Virus record (IMG/VR): IMGVR_UViG_3300025508_000024
Span: 1-54,419 of that record
Direction: 5' to 3' (one strand)
DNA: 54,419 nucleotides
DNA from: a virus
Both the position numbers and the translations under genes were made by a program. The notes under the pieces are model-generated. The model saw only the letters and a list, made by a program, of their open reading frames with translations, had not been told where the DNA came from and did no database searches. Numbering within the stretch: position 1 is the first letter of the stretch; the number at the start of each line of letters is the position of its first letter. This document shows positions 31,435 to 40,912 of this stretch, piece by piece.

Positions 31435-31944
31435 ATGGCAAATAATCCTTTAAATAACAAATATACTGCGGTTGCTACATTTGACCTTGCAGAGATGGGG
31501 ACGGTAGCAGAAGCTGTATCCGCAGGATGCGCAACTCCTGTGATAATTCCAGAAGGTGCAATGATTACTAACTGTGTAGCTTTTGTACACACAGCTTTAT
31601 CAGGAGAAAATGCAGCACAGACTGTATCTTTTGGTCTTGGTACTGCAGGTGTTGCAACAGGATCAGCGGGTTCTAACAAAGCAATCTTTTTTCCAGCAGT
31701 AGCTTTAAATAATACTTCTGATGGTATGGCAAATTTAGGAGCAAAACAATCTCCTACACTTGGCTTTTTAGCACTTACAGGTGCTGCAGTTACTGATGAC
31801 GCAGAAGCAATTTTGAAAGCAGCTACGTATCACGTAACTACTGCTAACGAGGAAGTAATTTTAGTAACAGGTGCTACTCACGATTTAACAGCGGGTAGAG
31901 TATCTTTGTACATAGATTACGTACTTACAGGAAAATTAGCATAA
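31435..31944 (+). CDS. Putative minor virion protein, 169 aa
   Basis: A compact Ala/Thr/Gly-rich beta protein (AVATFDLAEMGTVAEAVSAG at the N-terminus, ending GRVSLYIDYVLTGKLA). The composition and length suit a head decoration protein or fibre-tip protein. It starts 26 bases after the previous stop and is followed directly by a strong terminator (31960-31999), so the two small beta proteins form an abundant late pair. No family recognised. Confidence 0.55.
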   Translation: MANNPLNNKYTAVATFDLAEMGTVAEAVSAGCATPVIIPEGAMITNCVAFVHTALSGENAAQTVSFGLGTAGVATGSAGSNKAIFFPAVALNNTSDGMANLGAKQSPTLGFLALTGAAVTDDAEAILKAATYHVTTANEEVILVTGATHDLTAGRVSLYIDYVLTGKLA

Positions 31945-31959
31945 GCTAATACCAACATA

Positions 31960-31999
31960 AGACTCACAGGGGACTAGTTTCCCCTGTAGGTCTTTTTTT
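31960..31999 (+). terminator. Strong intrinsic terminator
   Basis: A 7-bp core stem ACAGGGG / CCCCTGT, extended after two unpaired positions by AGAC/GTCT, closes an 8-base loop. It is followed by a run of T's (TCTTTTTTT). It ends the decoration-type pair before the cysteine-rich gene. One of the clearest terminators in the window. Confidence 0.9.
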
Positions 32000-32014
32000 A
32001 TAAAAAATAAAACA

Positions 32015-32533
32015 ATGGCAATAAATACATCTCAAACAGCAGATTGTAATAAAGTTATAATCACTGTTACAAATCCACAATCTGTAGGCGGAAAAACTGC
32101 ACCAGTTAATCATGAAGTAGTTGTAACTGGTCCTAACGGATCGTTTAACTATACATTTCCAGGAGGACTAGACAATATAAGAATTGTAACAATAGAAGAA
32201 GCTGGTGGAGGTAATGGTGTATTTGTTATTGACCATTTTGTTAATGGAGAAATATATGCAAAAACAGCAGTGCTAATGGCATGCGATGTTTTATGCTGTA
32301 TTGCTCACAAAATAGAAGAACTATTAGACTGCGACTGTGATTGTAACAAATGCTCTCCGCATTTTGTTGAAGCACAAAAAATATTTTTATTACTAAAAGT
32401 AGCAGAGTCAGAACTCGCTACTGTAGATACAGAAGGTACTATAGACCAAATACAAGCTGTTATCGACAATGCAAAAAGAAAATATCTAACAGCTCAGGAC
32501 ATGTGTGCTGGGCACTGTGGATGTAACTGTTAA
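32015..32533 (+). CDS. Cysteine-rich hypothetical virion protein, 172 aa
   Basis: The N-terminal part is a beta sandwich-like stretch (KVIITVTNPQSVGGKTAP and GNGVFVIDHFVNGEIYAK). The second half has clustered cysteines: CDVLCCIAHKIEELLDCDCDCNKC and a final CAGHCGCNC. Metal binding (zinc or iron-sulfur) is possible; disulfides are another option if the protein is exposed. No family recognised. It stands directly before the 1456-residue fibre-like protein, three bases apart, so it may be a fibre base or chaperone. Confidence 0.55.
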   Translation: MAINTSQTADCNKVIITVTNPQSVGGKTAPVNHEVVVTGPNGSFNYTFPGGLDNIRIVTIEEAGGGNGVFVIDHFVNGEIYAKTAVLMACDVLCCIAHKIEELLDCDCDCNKCSPHFVEAQKIFLLLKVAESELATVDTEGTIDQIQAVIDNAKRKYLTAQDMCAGHCGCNC

Positions 32534-32535
32534 TT

Positions 32536-35500
32536 ATGGCAAAGGTACTACAGACTTTTTTATCTTTTAAATACTTTCAAGATGCGGCAGGAGTAAACTA
32601 TCTTATAGTTAATTCTTCTGGAGAAAACCCTGTTATAAGTTTATTACCTTCAGGTAGTATTAGAATTAGTTCAGAAACTAGACAAGTTTTAAGAGATGGT
32701 ACTAACGAGATAATACAAACTTATACTGGTTCAGGAGACGTAACAGCTCTTTTTAATAATAAGGCTACCACACAAATATCTATAGTAGAGCCATCATCTG
32801 CAGAAGCTTTATCAGTTCCTTTTGGAAGCTTACAAAGATCTTTTTCATTTGATGTTGCATCTGGCAGTGATACTGGATATGATATTTCTGACGCCTTATA
32901 CTATGACAAAACTGTACATAAACAACTTGTAATATTTCCAGAATCTAGAAACCCACATTTAGATACAAGCTCAAGAACAGATTTTTACTATTTATCTTCA
33001 GGGAATACAGCTTATATAGCTTCTAGTGATTTACAGAATCAGTTTTTAAATAGTATTAGATATACAAACAGAGGATCTGAATCAGGAAACTTAGGTAAGA
33101 TTAGAGGAGGTTTTGATGATAATAGTGCATTATTATTTACTTGTACTCCAGAGATAACAGGCACAAGCCAGCCAAAAGTAAGAGGTGGTATCGTGTCTGT
33201 AGCAATGCAGCCTAGAGATTTAATTACAAATAGAGTATGTTTAGATCCTACAGCTTCAAACTATTATTTAACAGGATGTGTTAATGAACAGCTTCCTTGT
33301 ACAGATTCTGGTGTTACTCATGCAGATGATTGTGACGGAATTGCTCTTACTTCACAAAGACTTAATAGTTATGTTAATGCAAATGGAGGATGTTGTGAAT
33401 ATACTACTGGCTGTGATGGATATGCAGTATCTATAGGATCACAAACTCCAGCAGATACAGATACAGCTAATGGTACTATTGATGTTACAGTTACAAATGG
33501 TACTACAAACTATTCAGCTACTATACAAGCTATAAGCTTAGACAATCCTACATTAACATACACTACAAATACTGTTAATAGTATATCTACAGATACATTT
33601 ACTATTAGTAGTTTATTTCCAGGAACATATTCTATTTCAGTAACAGATTCTACATCAGGAACAGCTTGTACAGCTGAATCGTCTTTTACAATTAGAGAAG
33701 ATATATCTGATGTAGATGGAAGCTATGGATGTAAAACTAACTCAAACGCAATTAATTTTGATAGCAGTGTTACTACGCACTATGAAAGTTCTTGTGTATT
33801 TTGTGATGCTACAACAGGACTTTTATTTGCAGGTAGTGGCAAATATTTACAAACATTAGGACCAGCTTTTGTGCAATTGCCTGGTGGATCTCCAAATATA
33901 CCTGCAACTTCAGACCCTTCAGGTACTTCTCTTAGTGATGGTTCACTTATATTTGCAGGATTTGATTTTGCTGGATCATATAATGTTTTACCTGCTCCAA
34001 ATAATTTAGATTTTAGCCCTGCATCAGAGTTTACTACTAGTAATCAGGCTAGCCCAATTGACTATAGGTTATATAAACCAAATATGTATCTAAGTCCTGG
34101 AACTGTACAAGCGACCATAGATGCGGGACAAAGCGGGCTTACTTTCATTGCTAATAACTCTACCTTAGTTACTACGGTAGCAACTACCGGAGGAGCTCAT
34201 ACATTTACAGGTCTTACAGAAGGTGATTATTATGTTGTAGCTGTTTATGATAATGATGGAACACAAGATGGAGATGATGAGGTAGAACAGTGTTATACAA
34301 TTAGTTCCTACATGGGTGTAGGGCAAAGTGGTTGTACGGATAAAGATGCTCCAAACTTTAATCCTGATGCTACTGTTGAGGATGGATCATGTTTTGTTGA
34401 GGGAGAGACAGAAAGCTGTGATCAGCCAAAGCTTAGATTTGAACTTGAAGCGAGTTGTAATCCACAATACGGAATTGTAGATATAAAATTTACAAATTTC
34501 TTTGCTACGAATCCTGCTGTATTTGACGCAGGAGTTAATGGATTTAATGTTGCTGGAGGATATTATAATGGGCAGTTTATTAATGGAGGGTCGTCAACTT
34601 CACCTACTAGTCTTGATATAGCCGGTCGACAAGTAGCTGCAAAATTTGTTTGGTTTAATGTGCTATGCTATGGTATATTTAATCCCAATGAAAATGATGG
34701 AGCATATACAAATGGAGATATGGGGCTTCCTTCTGGCGCTCAGGGAGATTTTGATACATCGGGCGACCCGATGGGAGGCGTTATTCCAGGATACGGACAA
34801 AACTTTACACATGGTTTTGTAATAGAACATGCTGTTGTAATGGGAGATGGCACTCTGATTAGTTCAGGAGATGATACTCTTAGAGAGTTTATGATAAGCC
34901 CTAATATTAGTATTTATAGTCAATGGATTTGTGATGCAATAGCTAGTTATGGGGTTCCTCAAGGAGTTCAAGTTTCATACAACTACGGAGAATTAAATGT
35001 TTACAGTGAGAATGTTACTGAATTTATTCCTTTTACTCCAGCCCAACAAGCTTCAATGGATGCTTGCTGTCTTACAGAAGAGCCTGAAACTCCAGGATGT
35101 ACAGATCCACAAGCTAGCAATTATAACCCAGCTGCAACAACAGACGATGGGACTTGTGACTACCCAGAGCCGAATGATATATTAGGATGTACTGATGTAA
35201 CTGCTAACAACTATAATGCAGCAGCTACAATTGACGATGGATCTTGCGAGTATGGAAATGCAGGTTCTTGGGTTGTTAAAATATGCAACGTTTGTGATTT
35301 TGATCTAGATGAACCTAATGGATATGTTACAGAGGCTGAGTGTTTACTTGCCGCAGCAAATGAATCTGATTGCTGTTTGCTAGAAGAGTATCAAAGTACA
35401 GGCAATATAACATTTAGTAGTGGAGGATCTACTTCAACATATAATAGTGATACAGGATTATGTGATGATGATTCTACAGGTAGTTTAACTTTTAATCTTC

Positions 35501-36906
35501 CTGATGCAACATCTTTACTATCAAATATTACAAATCCAAATGGGGTAGGATATATATGGTTAGTACAGCATAATGCTGGTCAATTTGCATACGGAAGTTG
35601 GTTTACAGGACAGGTTAATAATGCATCTATACCAAGTTATGGAGGAAATGCTCCATATGATATACTTACAGCAAACACTCAAATAGTTTTAAATAATGTG
35701 CCTAGTGGTGCATATATTATATCTGTTTCATTATATGACAGTGCATTTCTAAATTCTAATGGAGAGATAGATCTTCCTGTTACAACAGCAAATAGTATTC
35801 TAGGACAATGCGCACAATTATCTGGTACAGGTAATGTAGTGTTAGAAGACTGTGATGACAATGCTGGTACTACTAATATTCACGGCTGTTTAGATCCAAC
35901 TGCTACAAACTATCTTGTAAATTGTGCAGGAGTTTCTGTTCCAAATGCAAATGTAGATGATGGATGTTGTGAGTATGTAAATGATCCACCGCCAAGTGGA
36001 TGTTTATGTTCAGATATAGCAGGAGTACTTACTTATGATCCTAGCTGCTGTCCAGATAATCCAAGCTGCGGTTGCATGGACCCAAATGCTTTGAATTATA
36101 ATCCAAACGCTAATTATCAAGATGGCACATGCCCTTGTGAATATGAGTATAATGGATGTATAGAAGATTGCGATGGAGTAACCACAACTATGCCAGGATG
36201 CGTTCCAAAAGGTATTAAGAGATTATTAGATTATAATGCTGAATGTATTGCACGAGCTGGCAATAGATTTTACACTAAACATATAACTGGTCTAGGCAGT
36301 GATTGTTCTAACATGGAAACATGGAAAATGATTATTATACAAGACCTAATGTCTAGACAAGGATTGCCTTGTATATACAACTGTACAGATCCTTCAACTC
36401 CTAGTTTAGAATTTGCAGAAACATCTTGTAAAGATAACTGGATTAGTTCAGGCAGTCAGTTCTGGAGTCCTTCAAATGCAAGTGCATTTACTATAGGGTC
36501 ATATGTAAGAAGACCTTATACACCAAACCCAAATAATTTACCAGCTCCTTATTATGTAGCAATATCTAATACAGGTTTGGATGTAGATCCATTTGCTAAC
36601 GATCCTGAAAGCGGTTGGAAAAAGTGTATAACTTATCAGATACTAGATGAGACGCAAGATTATTTACAAAATTTTCTTAGTTTTGCAAAAGAGTATTGTA
36701 AAGATTGTGGTATACCAGCTTATAGACGAACAAGTTCAAAAAGCTCTAATGTTACAAGTGGATTTAATGTTGGAGGAACTAGTGTGACAGTAAATGGAGC
36801 TACGTTTGATGATGTAGCAGATCAATCAGATTTAACTGGTCCTTTAGGATCAACAGACGATAGCGATGAAATTGCAGGTGAAGACGATTTTGCAGGTTTA
36901 AGCTAA
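32536..36906 (+). CDS. Giant cysteine-motif virion/fibre protein, 1456 aa
   Basis: The largest gene in the window. About 20 residues of MAKVLQTFLSFKYFQDAAG start a beta-rich adhesive-type protein without a signal peptide. Spread through it are at least six copies of the motif GC.D..A.NYN...A..DDG.C (near 34.33, 35.10, 35.19, 35.88 and 36.07 kb, plus a variant near 33.24 kb) and further C-rich segments. The same motif fills the T9SS protein at 40912-42894. It follows the cysteine-rich gene and precedes a fibre gene, so it is probably a tail or host-receptor-binding structure. The motif is common in Bacteroidota secreted proteins; its ligand is unknown. Confidence 0.7.
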   Translation: MAKVLQTFLSFKYFQDAAGVNYLIVNSSGENPVISLLPSGSIRISSETRQVLRDGTNEIIQTYTGSGDVTALFNNKATTQISIVEPSSAEALSVPFGSLQRSFSFDVASGSDTGYDISDALYYDKTVHKQLVIFPESRNPHLDTSSRTDFYYLSSGNTAYIASSDLQNQFLNSIRYTNRGSESGNLGKIRGGFDDNSALLFTCTPEITGTSQPKVRGGIVSVAMQPRDLITNRVCLDPTASNYYLTGCVNEQLPCTDSGVTHADDCDGIALTSQRLNSYVNANGGCCEYTTGCDGYAVSIGSQTPADTDTANGTIDVTVTNGTTNYSATIQAISLDNPTLTYTTNTVNSISTDTFTISSLFPGTYSISVTDSTSGTACTAESSFTIREDISDVDGSYGCKTNSNAINFDSSVTTHYESSCVFCDATTGLLFAGSGKYLQTLGPAFVQLPGGSPNIPATSDPSGTSLSDGSLIFAGFDFAGSYNVLPAPNNLDFSPASEFTTSNQASPIDYRLYKPNMYLSPGTVQATIDAGQSGLTFIANNSTLVTTVATTGGAHTFTGLTEGDYYVVAVYDNDGTQDGDDEVEQCYTISSYMGVGQSGCTDKDAPNFNPDATVEDGSCFVEGETESCDQPKLRFELEASCNPQYGIVDIKFTNFFATNPAVFDAGVNGFNVAGGYYNGQFINGGSSTSPTSLDIAGRQVAAKFVWFNVLCYGIFNPNENDGAYTNGDMGLPSGAQGDFDTSGDPMGGVIPGYGQNFTHGFVIEHAVVMGDGTLISSGDDTLREFMISPNISIYSQWICDAIASYGVPQGVQVSYNYGELNVYSENVTEFIPFTPAQQASMDACCLTEEPETPGCTDPQASNYNPAATTDDGTCDYPEPNDILGCTDVTANNYNAAATIDDGSCEYGNAGSWVVKICNVCDFDLDEPNGYVTEAECLLAAANESDCCLLEEYQSTGNITFSSGGSTSTYNSDTGLCDDDSTGSLTFNLPDATSLLSNITNPNGVGYIWLVQHNAGQFAYGSWFTGQVNNASIPSYGGNAPYDILTANTQIVLNNVPSGAYIISVSLYDSAFLNSNGEIDLPVTTANSILGQCAQLSGTGNVVLEDCDDNAGTTNIHGCLDPTATNYLVNCAGVSVPNANVDDGCCEYVNDPPPSGCLCSDIAGVLTYDPSCCPDNPSCGCMDPNALNYNPNANYQDGTCPCEYEYNGCIEDCDGVTTTMPGCVPKGIKRLLDYNAECIARAGNRFYTKHITGLGSDCSNMETWKMIIIQDLMSRQGLPCIYNCTDPSTPSLEFAETSCKDNWISSGSQFWSPSNASAFTIGSYVRRPYTPNPNNLPAPYYVAISNTGLDVDPFANDPESGWKKCITYQILDETQDYLQNFLSFAKEYCKDCGIPAYRRTSSKSSNVTSGFNVGGTSVTVNGATFDDVADQSDLTGPLGSTDDSDEIAGEDDFAGLS

Positions 36907-36931
36907 CATAACAATAATAAAATAAAATAAA

Positions 36932-38458
36932 ATGGCAGAAATAACATCACTAAGTACCCTTGCAAAAACTAGCGTAGATGCTAATGAATTTTTATTAGTA
37001 GCCAACTCTAGCACAAAAGCTGCTAAAAAGTTACAACTACAAACATTGTTTCCGGCAGTGTCTACAGCAGGTACAAGTTCAGAAACATTATATACTAGTG
37101 CAACATTAACAAATAAAAACCAGATAGTATTTAAGGGTATTGCTTCTGGAGATACAGGTTTGTTAACAGTAGCAACTACTTCAAGCAATATAGTATTAAC
37201 GGTATTAGAAGCAGGTATAGACCTTAGCTTATGTAACAATGCAACATCAGGCTTTTTGACTGGTGTAGATTTTTCAGGTACAGTTACTGGTACATGTGCG
37301 GTTACAAATGGAGGCACAGGATTATCCACTATAGTTAAAGGGGCAATATTATATGCTAGCGCAGATGATGCTATTTCAGCTACATCGGCAATGTCTACAG
37401 ATGGACAACTGCTAATAGGTAATGCAACTAATGGTTATCCATCAGTAGCAACACTTGCAGCCGGATCTAGTAATCTAACTATTGTTAATGGAGCAGGTAC
37501 AATTACTCTTGATGCTAACTTATCAAGTCTAGCAGCTAATCTAGATACAGGTAGTTATAACATTGACTTAAATACTAACTATATTAGTGATGATGGATCT
37601 GATAGAGGTTTATATGTACATACTAATGGTAAAGTAATACTTAACGACTCAGGATCTACACTAACAACAGGAGATGCTACAGGGCAGTTAAACATACAAG
37701 GTACAACTACTACAGCAATTAAGATAGGTAACTCTGGTGCATATCAAGCTAATTATGATATTACAACTACAACATCATCATCAGGAACTGCAGGAGCTAA
37801 ATTACACATTTACGCAGGTACTGCAGGTGGTGGAAATATGGCTGGTGGTCTTCTTGGATTATATGCAGGAACAGCTACAGGCAGTGGAGCTGGAGGAAAT
37901 GTAGATATAGTTGCAGGAGATGCTGCGTCAGGAACGCCTGGTAGTGTACGAGTAAGAACTTATACAACTGGAGGAACAGCAACTACAGCAATAACTGTAG
38001 ACAGTTCACAAGATGTTGCAGTAAATGCAGGTAAGTTATTTGTATCTGCTAAACCTATTTATGCAAGAGCATCTAGTACAGCAGCATTTATACAATATCA
38101 AGGTGCGCCAGCTACTACAGATGATGGTACTACAGCAGTATCAGCTGCTAATATACTAACAGGTATTGTGCAGTGTACACCTACAGCTGATAGATCTAAA
38201 GCTACAGATACTGCATCTAATTTAGTATCAGGTTTGGATTTAACAGCAGATAATGATAGTTTTGATTTTAGTTTTATTAATTTAACAACTGACGGACAAG
38301 ATAACGTAACGCTTACAGGAGGAACAGGTGTAACACTTGTAGGTAATATGGTAATACACGCACAGGATGCAACAGATGATGCAGTATCTATTGGTGTAGG
38401 AAGATTTAGAATAAGAAGAACCGGTGCTAGTGCAGTAACTATGTACAGAATCGGATAA
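36932..38458 (+). CDS. Tail fibre-like protein, 508 aa
   Basis: Low-complexity Thr/Ser/Gly/Ala-rich beta protein with typical fibre segments: NGGTGLSTIVKGAILYASAD and DGQLLIGNATNGYPSVATLA, patterns seen in many phage fibre genes of aquatic bacteria. The N-terminus (MAEITSLSTLAKTSVDANEF) is non-secretory. C-terminal VTMYRIG suggests a fibre tip. Likely receptor recognition. It lies right after the giant cysteine-motif protein, so the two may form one adhesive device. Confidence 0.75.
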   Translation: MAEITSLSTLAKTSVDANEFLLVANSSTKAAKKLQLQTLFPAVSTAGTSSETLYTSATLTNKNQIVFKGIASGDTGLLTVATTSSNIVLTVLEAGIDLSLCNNATSGFLTGVDFSGTVTGTCAVTNGGTGLSTIVKGAILYASADDAISATSAMSTDGQLLIGNATNGYPSVATLAAGSSNLTIVNGAGTITLDANLSSLAANLDTGSYNIDLNTNYISDDGSDRGLYVHTNGKVILNDSGSTLTTGDATGQLNIQGTTTTAIKIGNSGAYQANYDITTTTSSSGTAGAKLHIYAGTAGGGNMAGGLLGLYAGTATGSGAGGNVDIVAGDAASGTPGSVRVRTYTTGGTATTAITVDSSQDVAVNAGKLFVSAKPIYARASSTAAFIQYQGAPATTDDGTTAVSAANILTGIVQCTPTADRSKATDTASNLVSGLDLTADNDSFDFSFINLTTDGQDNVTLTGGTGVTLVGNMVIHAQDATDDAVSIGVGRFRIRRTGASAVTMYRIG

Positions 38459-38483
38459 CATTAACCAATTAATTATATAGACA

Positions 38484-38885
38484 ATGAAAGTAAAAATGAA
38501 AAATGGTGAGTTTGTTGAATTATTTAACGGACTAAGTGCAGTGAATTCCTTGAAAGGAGTTAAGTTTGGATTATTAGTATCTAAGAATATTAGAGTAATA
38601 CAAGAAGAACTTAAGGACATCGAAGAAGCTAGCAAGCCTAGTGAAGAGTTTTTAGGACTATCACAAAAAATGCAGGTTCTTATGAATCAGAAAGATGATG
38701 AAGCAATAGCTAAGTTAGAAGAAGAGAATAAAGAACTTGTGGATGCAAGAAAAGAACAGTTGGCTGAAGTAGATAAACTACTATTAGAAGAAACTGAAAT
38801 TGAGCTGCATGCTATACCAGAGGACTGTTTACCGGCAGATATTACTGGAGAACAAATTATTAACATTGATAAAATTATTGAATAA
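38484..38885 (+). CDS. Hypothetical coiled-coil protein, 133 aa
   Basis: Charged and helical: a Lys/Glu heptad region (IRVIQEELKDIEEASKPSEE and later LEEENKELVDARKEQLAEVD) dominates residues 35-110. The start is a short beta region (MKVKMKNGEFVELFNGL). No family recognised. It sits between fibre-type genes and overlaps the next gene by one base; a fibre-assembly chaperone or connector is plausible but unproven. Confidence 0.55.
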   Translation: MKVKMKNGEFVELFNGLSAVNSLKGVKFGLLVSKNIRVIQEELKDIEEASKPSEEFLGLSQKMQVLMNQKDDEAIAKLEEENKELVDARKEQLAEVDKLLLEETEIELHAIPEDCLPADITGEQIINIDKIIE

Positions 38886-39247
38886 TGGCAACATTAACAG
38901 CAAAATTAACATTAACAAGTAACAACGCTACAAGCGATGCATTAAATCTTAGCGTTTCAAAAACAGTAGTAGTCGGAGAGCCTATAGTAGCTATATCAAG
39001 ACAGACTATAACAACAGCTGATGACCAGGAGTTAGTGGACGAAGGAACTAGTGGAGTGTTTTACTTCTATGCTAAAAACACTGACTCAACTAACTTTGTT
39101 ATACTTCAAACTACAGCAAGTGTACAGTACGCTAGATTGAATCCTGGTGAGTTTGCATTTTTCCCTATAAATGACGGGGCTGGTTTAGAAGCAAGAGCTG
39201 ATACAGCTAGTTGTATTTTAGAATACGCATACTGGAAAAAAGCATAA
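38885..39247 (+). CDS. Hypothetical small beta protein, 120 aa
   Basis: Thr/Ala/Ser-rich beta protein (MATLTAKLTLTSNNATSDAL; VILQTTASVQYARLNPGEFA). No signal peptide. Composition like the small virion protein at 45450-45884. It overlaps neighbours by one base on both sides (TAATG). A virion decoration or fibre accessory is the best guess; no family recognised. Confidence 0.55.
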   Translation: MATLTAKLTLTSNNATSDALNLSVSKTVVVGEPIVAISRQTITTADDQELVDEGTSGVFYFYAKNTDSTNFVILQTTASVQYARLNPGEFAFFPINDGAGLEARADTASCILEYAYWKKA

Positions 39248-40281
39248 TGACAAGAGTAGTTATATTTTTATTTTTAGCATTTCTTACAACTGCAGTAAAT
39301 GCACAGTTTAAGAAACCATTTAAGTTTTCTACATTTTATGTAGCAGTAAATGGTGGCACATCTTTGGCTGATGAAAATATATATTCAGTAGATAATAGTT
39401 ACTTAGGGGTAGATACAGTTCTAACCCCTTATGACTATTCTCTTACAATGGGCATACGTAAAATCAAGAGGTTTGGATATGAAGATAGAAGAACATTTAA
39501 AGATGGTACAGAAGCTGCTTACGGTGATGCTGCTACTATTGGCTTATCTCCATTCGAGTATCTATTTGAAGTAGACTACAGAAGACAAGAAGGTATAGAG
39601 TATTTAGACCAGCAACATTTTATAAGATATGTAAAGCCAGTATGGATGGCAAAAGTTGCATATATTAAAGAAGGTTTTGCAGACATTGAGTATTTTGAAA
39701 GTACACAAAGATTACGACTACTTGGTAACAAAAAGTTATCATTTAATCTAGGTACAGTTCAAAGACTTGCAGAGCCTTATGGTTATGATCCACTAGAAGA
39801 GTGGTTAATAGCTTCAGGACAACTACATTACACCTGCTTAGCTATTGAAGAAGGATATAGCGTAGATGTATACGAATCTGAGTATAGAGATCCGGATGGT
39901 AATTTAGTAGCAGAAAATGCAACTGTTTGGAATCAGGTGGTAATTCCTGAAGTACTTAGTAACTATGTAGAAAAGAAAAAGAATGAGCTACCTAATCAGT
40001 GGCAACATTCGTTAGTAGTAGGGTTTGATTTTTACCACTACAAAAAAGATTTTTGGTTACACTCTTGGGGTAACCTAATGCCATATCACTATGATGGTAG
40101 TGGCGAATATTCGTACCACAACTTTAATGATGGAGAACAATGGTATGACTACTCAGGAGGATTAATCTTTGGTTACAACTTAAATAGAAATGTAGGTTGT
40201 TTCATTGAAGGTAAATATAACAAGTACTGGAATAGAGAATGGTACGACTTTAAATTTGGTGTAAATTATAGAATATTTTAA
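39247..40281 (+). CDS. Exported outer-membrane beta-barrel-like protein
   Basis: Choosing the ATG at 39247 gives a 344-residue protein with a classical signal peptide (MTRVVIFLFLAFLTTAVNAQ, cleavage after A19). The rest alternates aromatic/polar strands (KKDFWLHSWGNLMPYHYDG; RNVGCFIEGKYNKYWNREWY) and ends FKFGVNYRIF with a C-terminal Phe. A terminal aromatic residue after amphipathic strands is the usual BAM signal of outer-membrane barrels. A phage-made OMP could alter receptors or block superinfection. It overlaps the previous stop by one base and leads the exported-protein block (39247-42894). Confidence 0.65.
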   Translation: MTRVVIFLFLAFLTTAVNAQFKKPFKFSTFYVAVNGGTSLADENIYSVDNSYLGVDTVLTPYDYSLTMGIRKIKRFGYEDRRTFKDGTEAAYGDAATIGLSPFEYLFEVDYRRQEGIEYLDQQHFIRYVKPVWMAKVAYIKEGFADIEYFESTQRLRLLGNKKLSFNLGTVQRLAEPYGYDPLEEWLIASGQLHYTCLAIEEGYSVDVYESEYRDPDGNLVAENATVWNQVVIPEVLSNYVEKKKNELPNQWQHSLVVGFDFYHYKKDFWLHSWGNLMPYHYDGSGEYSYHNFNDGEQWYDYSGGLIFGYNLNRNVGCFIEGKYNKYWNREWYDFKFGVNYRIF

Positions 40282-40283
40282 AA

Positions 40284-40559
40284 ATGGCAAAAGAACTTAA
40301 CGAAGAAACAGGGTTCAACATAAGTGTAAAGACATTAATAGGTATAGGTTTTGCAATGGCAACCTTGATAGGCATGTGGTTTACGCTACAAGCAGACATA
40401 GCAGAAGCAAAAGAGCTTCCTAAACCAGAGATTTCTAAAATGGAATTTGACATGAAAGACGTTAACATCCGTCAATCTATCAAGAATACAGAGCGTAATG
40501 TGGAAAAGCTAGAAGAACGTATGATCCGCATGGAAGATAAAATTGACGCATTAAAATAA
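40284..40559 (+). CDS. Single-TM coiled-coil protein, 91 aa
   Basis: One membrane helix (about residues 17-37, TLIGIGFAMATLIGMWFTLQ) followed by a charged, likely periplasmic or cytoplasmic, helical region with heptads (about 52-91, SIKNTERNVEKLEERMIRME). This is the layout of an i-spanin or of a small inner-membrane anchor. It lies three bases after the OMP gene and overlaps the next start by one base. Spanin function is inference; it could work with the lipoproteins at 14611-14936. Confidence 0.6.
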   Translation: MAKELNEETGFNISVKTLIGIGFAMATLIGMWFTLQADIAEAKELPKPEISKMEFDMKDVNIRQSIKNTERNVEKLEERMIRMEDKIDALK

Positions 40560-40912
40560 TGGAAAAGAGAACAGAATGGAAACTACTTTGCATGTACTTA
40601 TTAGTATTGTTTTTCTTGGTGGTCTCGCATACTGCTTTTTGTCAAGTAACCGCGATTCATTTTAACGCTGATTTTAACTCAGCTAATAATGTTGAATGGT
40701 TTTCTAAATTAAAAGAATGCGATAAGAAAACTCTTTTAATAGAAGAGGATAATAACCAAACCAAGTATGAAATAGCAATTGTACCTACTATTGTAATATT
40801 TGATGATGGTGAAGAAGTAAAACGTTTTCAAGCAGACATTAGTTTTAAAATGGTTGCTACTAGAGAAGAGATACAAGAATATATTGAAGAACTTATAATA
40901 AGCAAATTCTAA
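40559..40912 (+). CDS. Exported thioredoxin-fold protein without CxxC
   Basis: An N-terminal hydrophobic helix (about 8-27, LLVLFFLVVSHTAF) is followed by VTAIHFNADFNSANNVEWF. The thioredoxin motif position holds no cysteines, but the fold's later YEIAIVPTIVIFDDGEEVKRF is clear, including the cis-proline-type VPT. So it keeps the thioredoxin shape but should not do disulfide exchange. The targeting helix and the neighbours (OMP, TM protein, T9SS protein) suggest a periplasmic folding or binding role. Loss of CxxC could make it a non-catalytic inhibitor or adaptor. Confidence 0.65.
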   Translation: MEKRTEWKLLCMYLLVLFFLVVSHTAFCQVTAIHFNADFNSANNVEWFSKLKECDKKTLLIEEDNNQTKYEIAIVPTIVIFDDGEEVKRFQADISFKMVATREEIQEYIEELIISKF

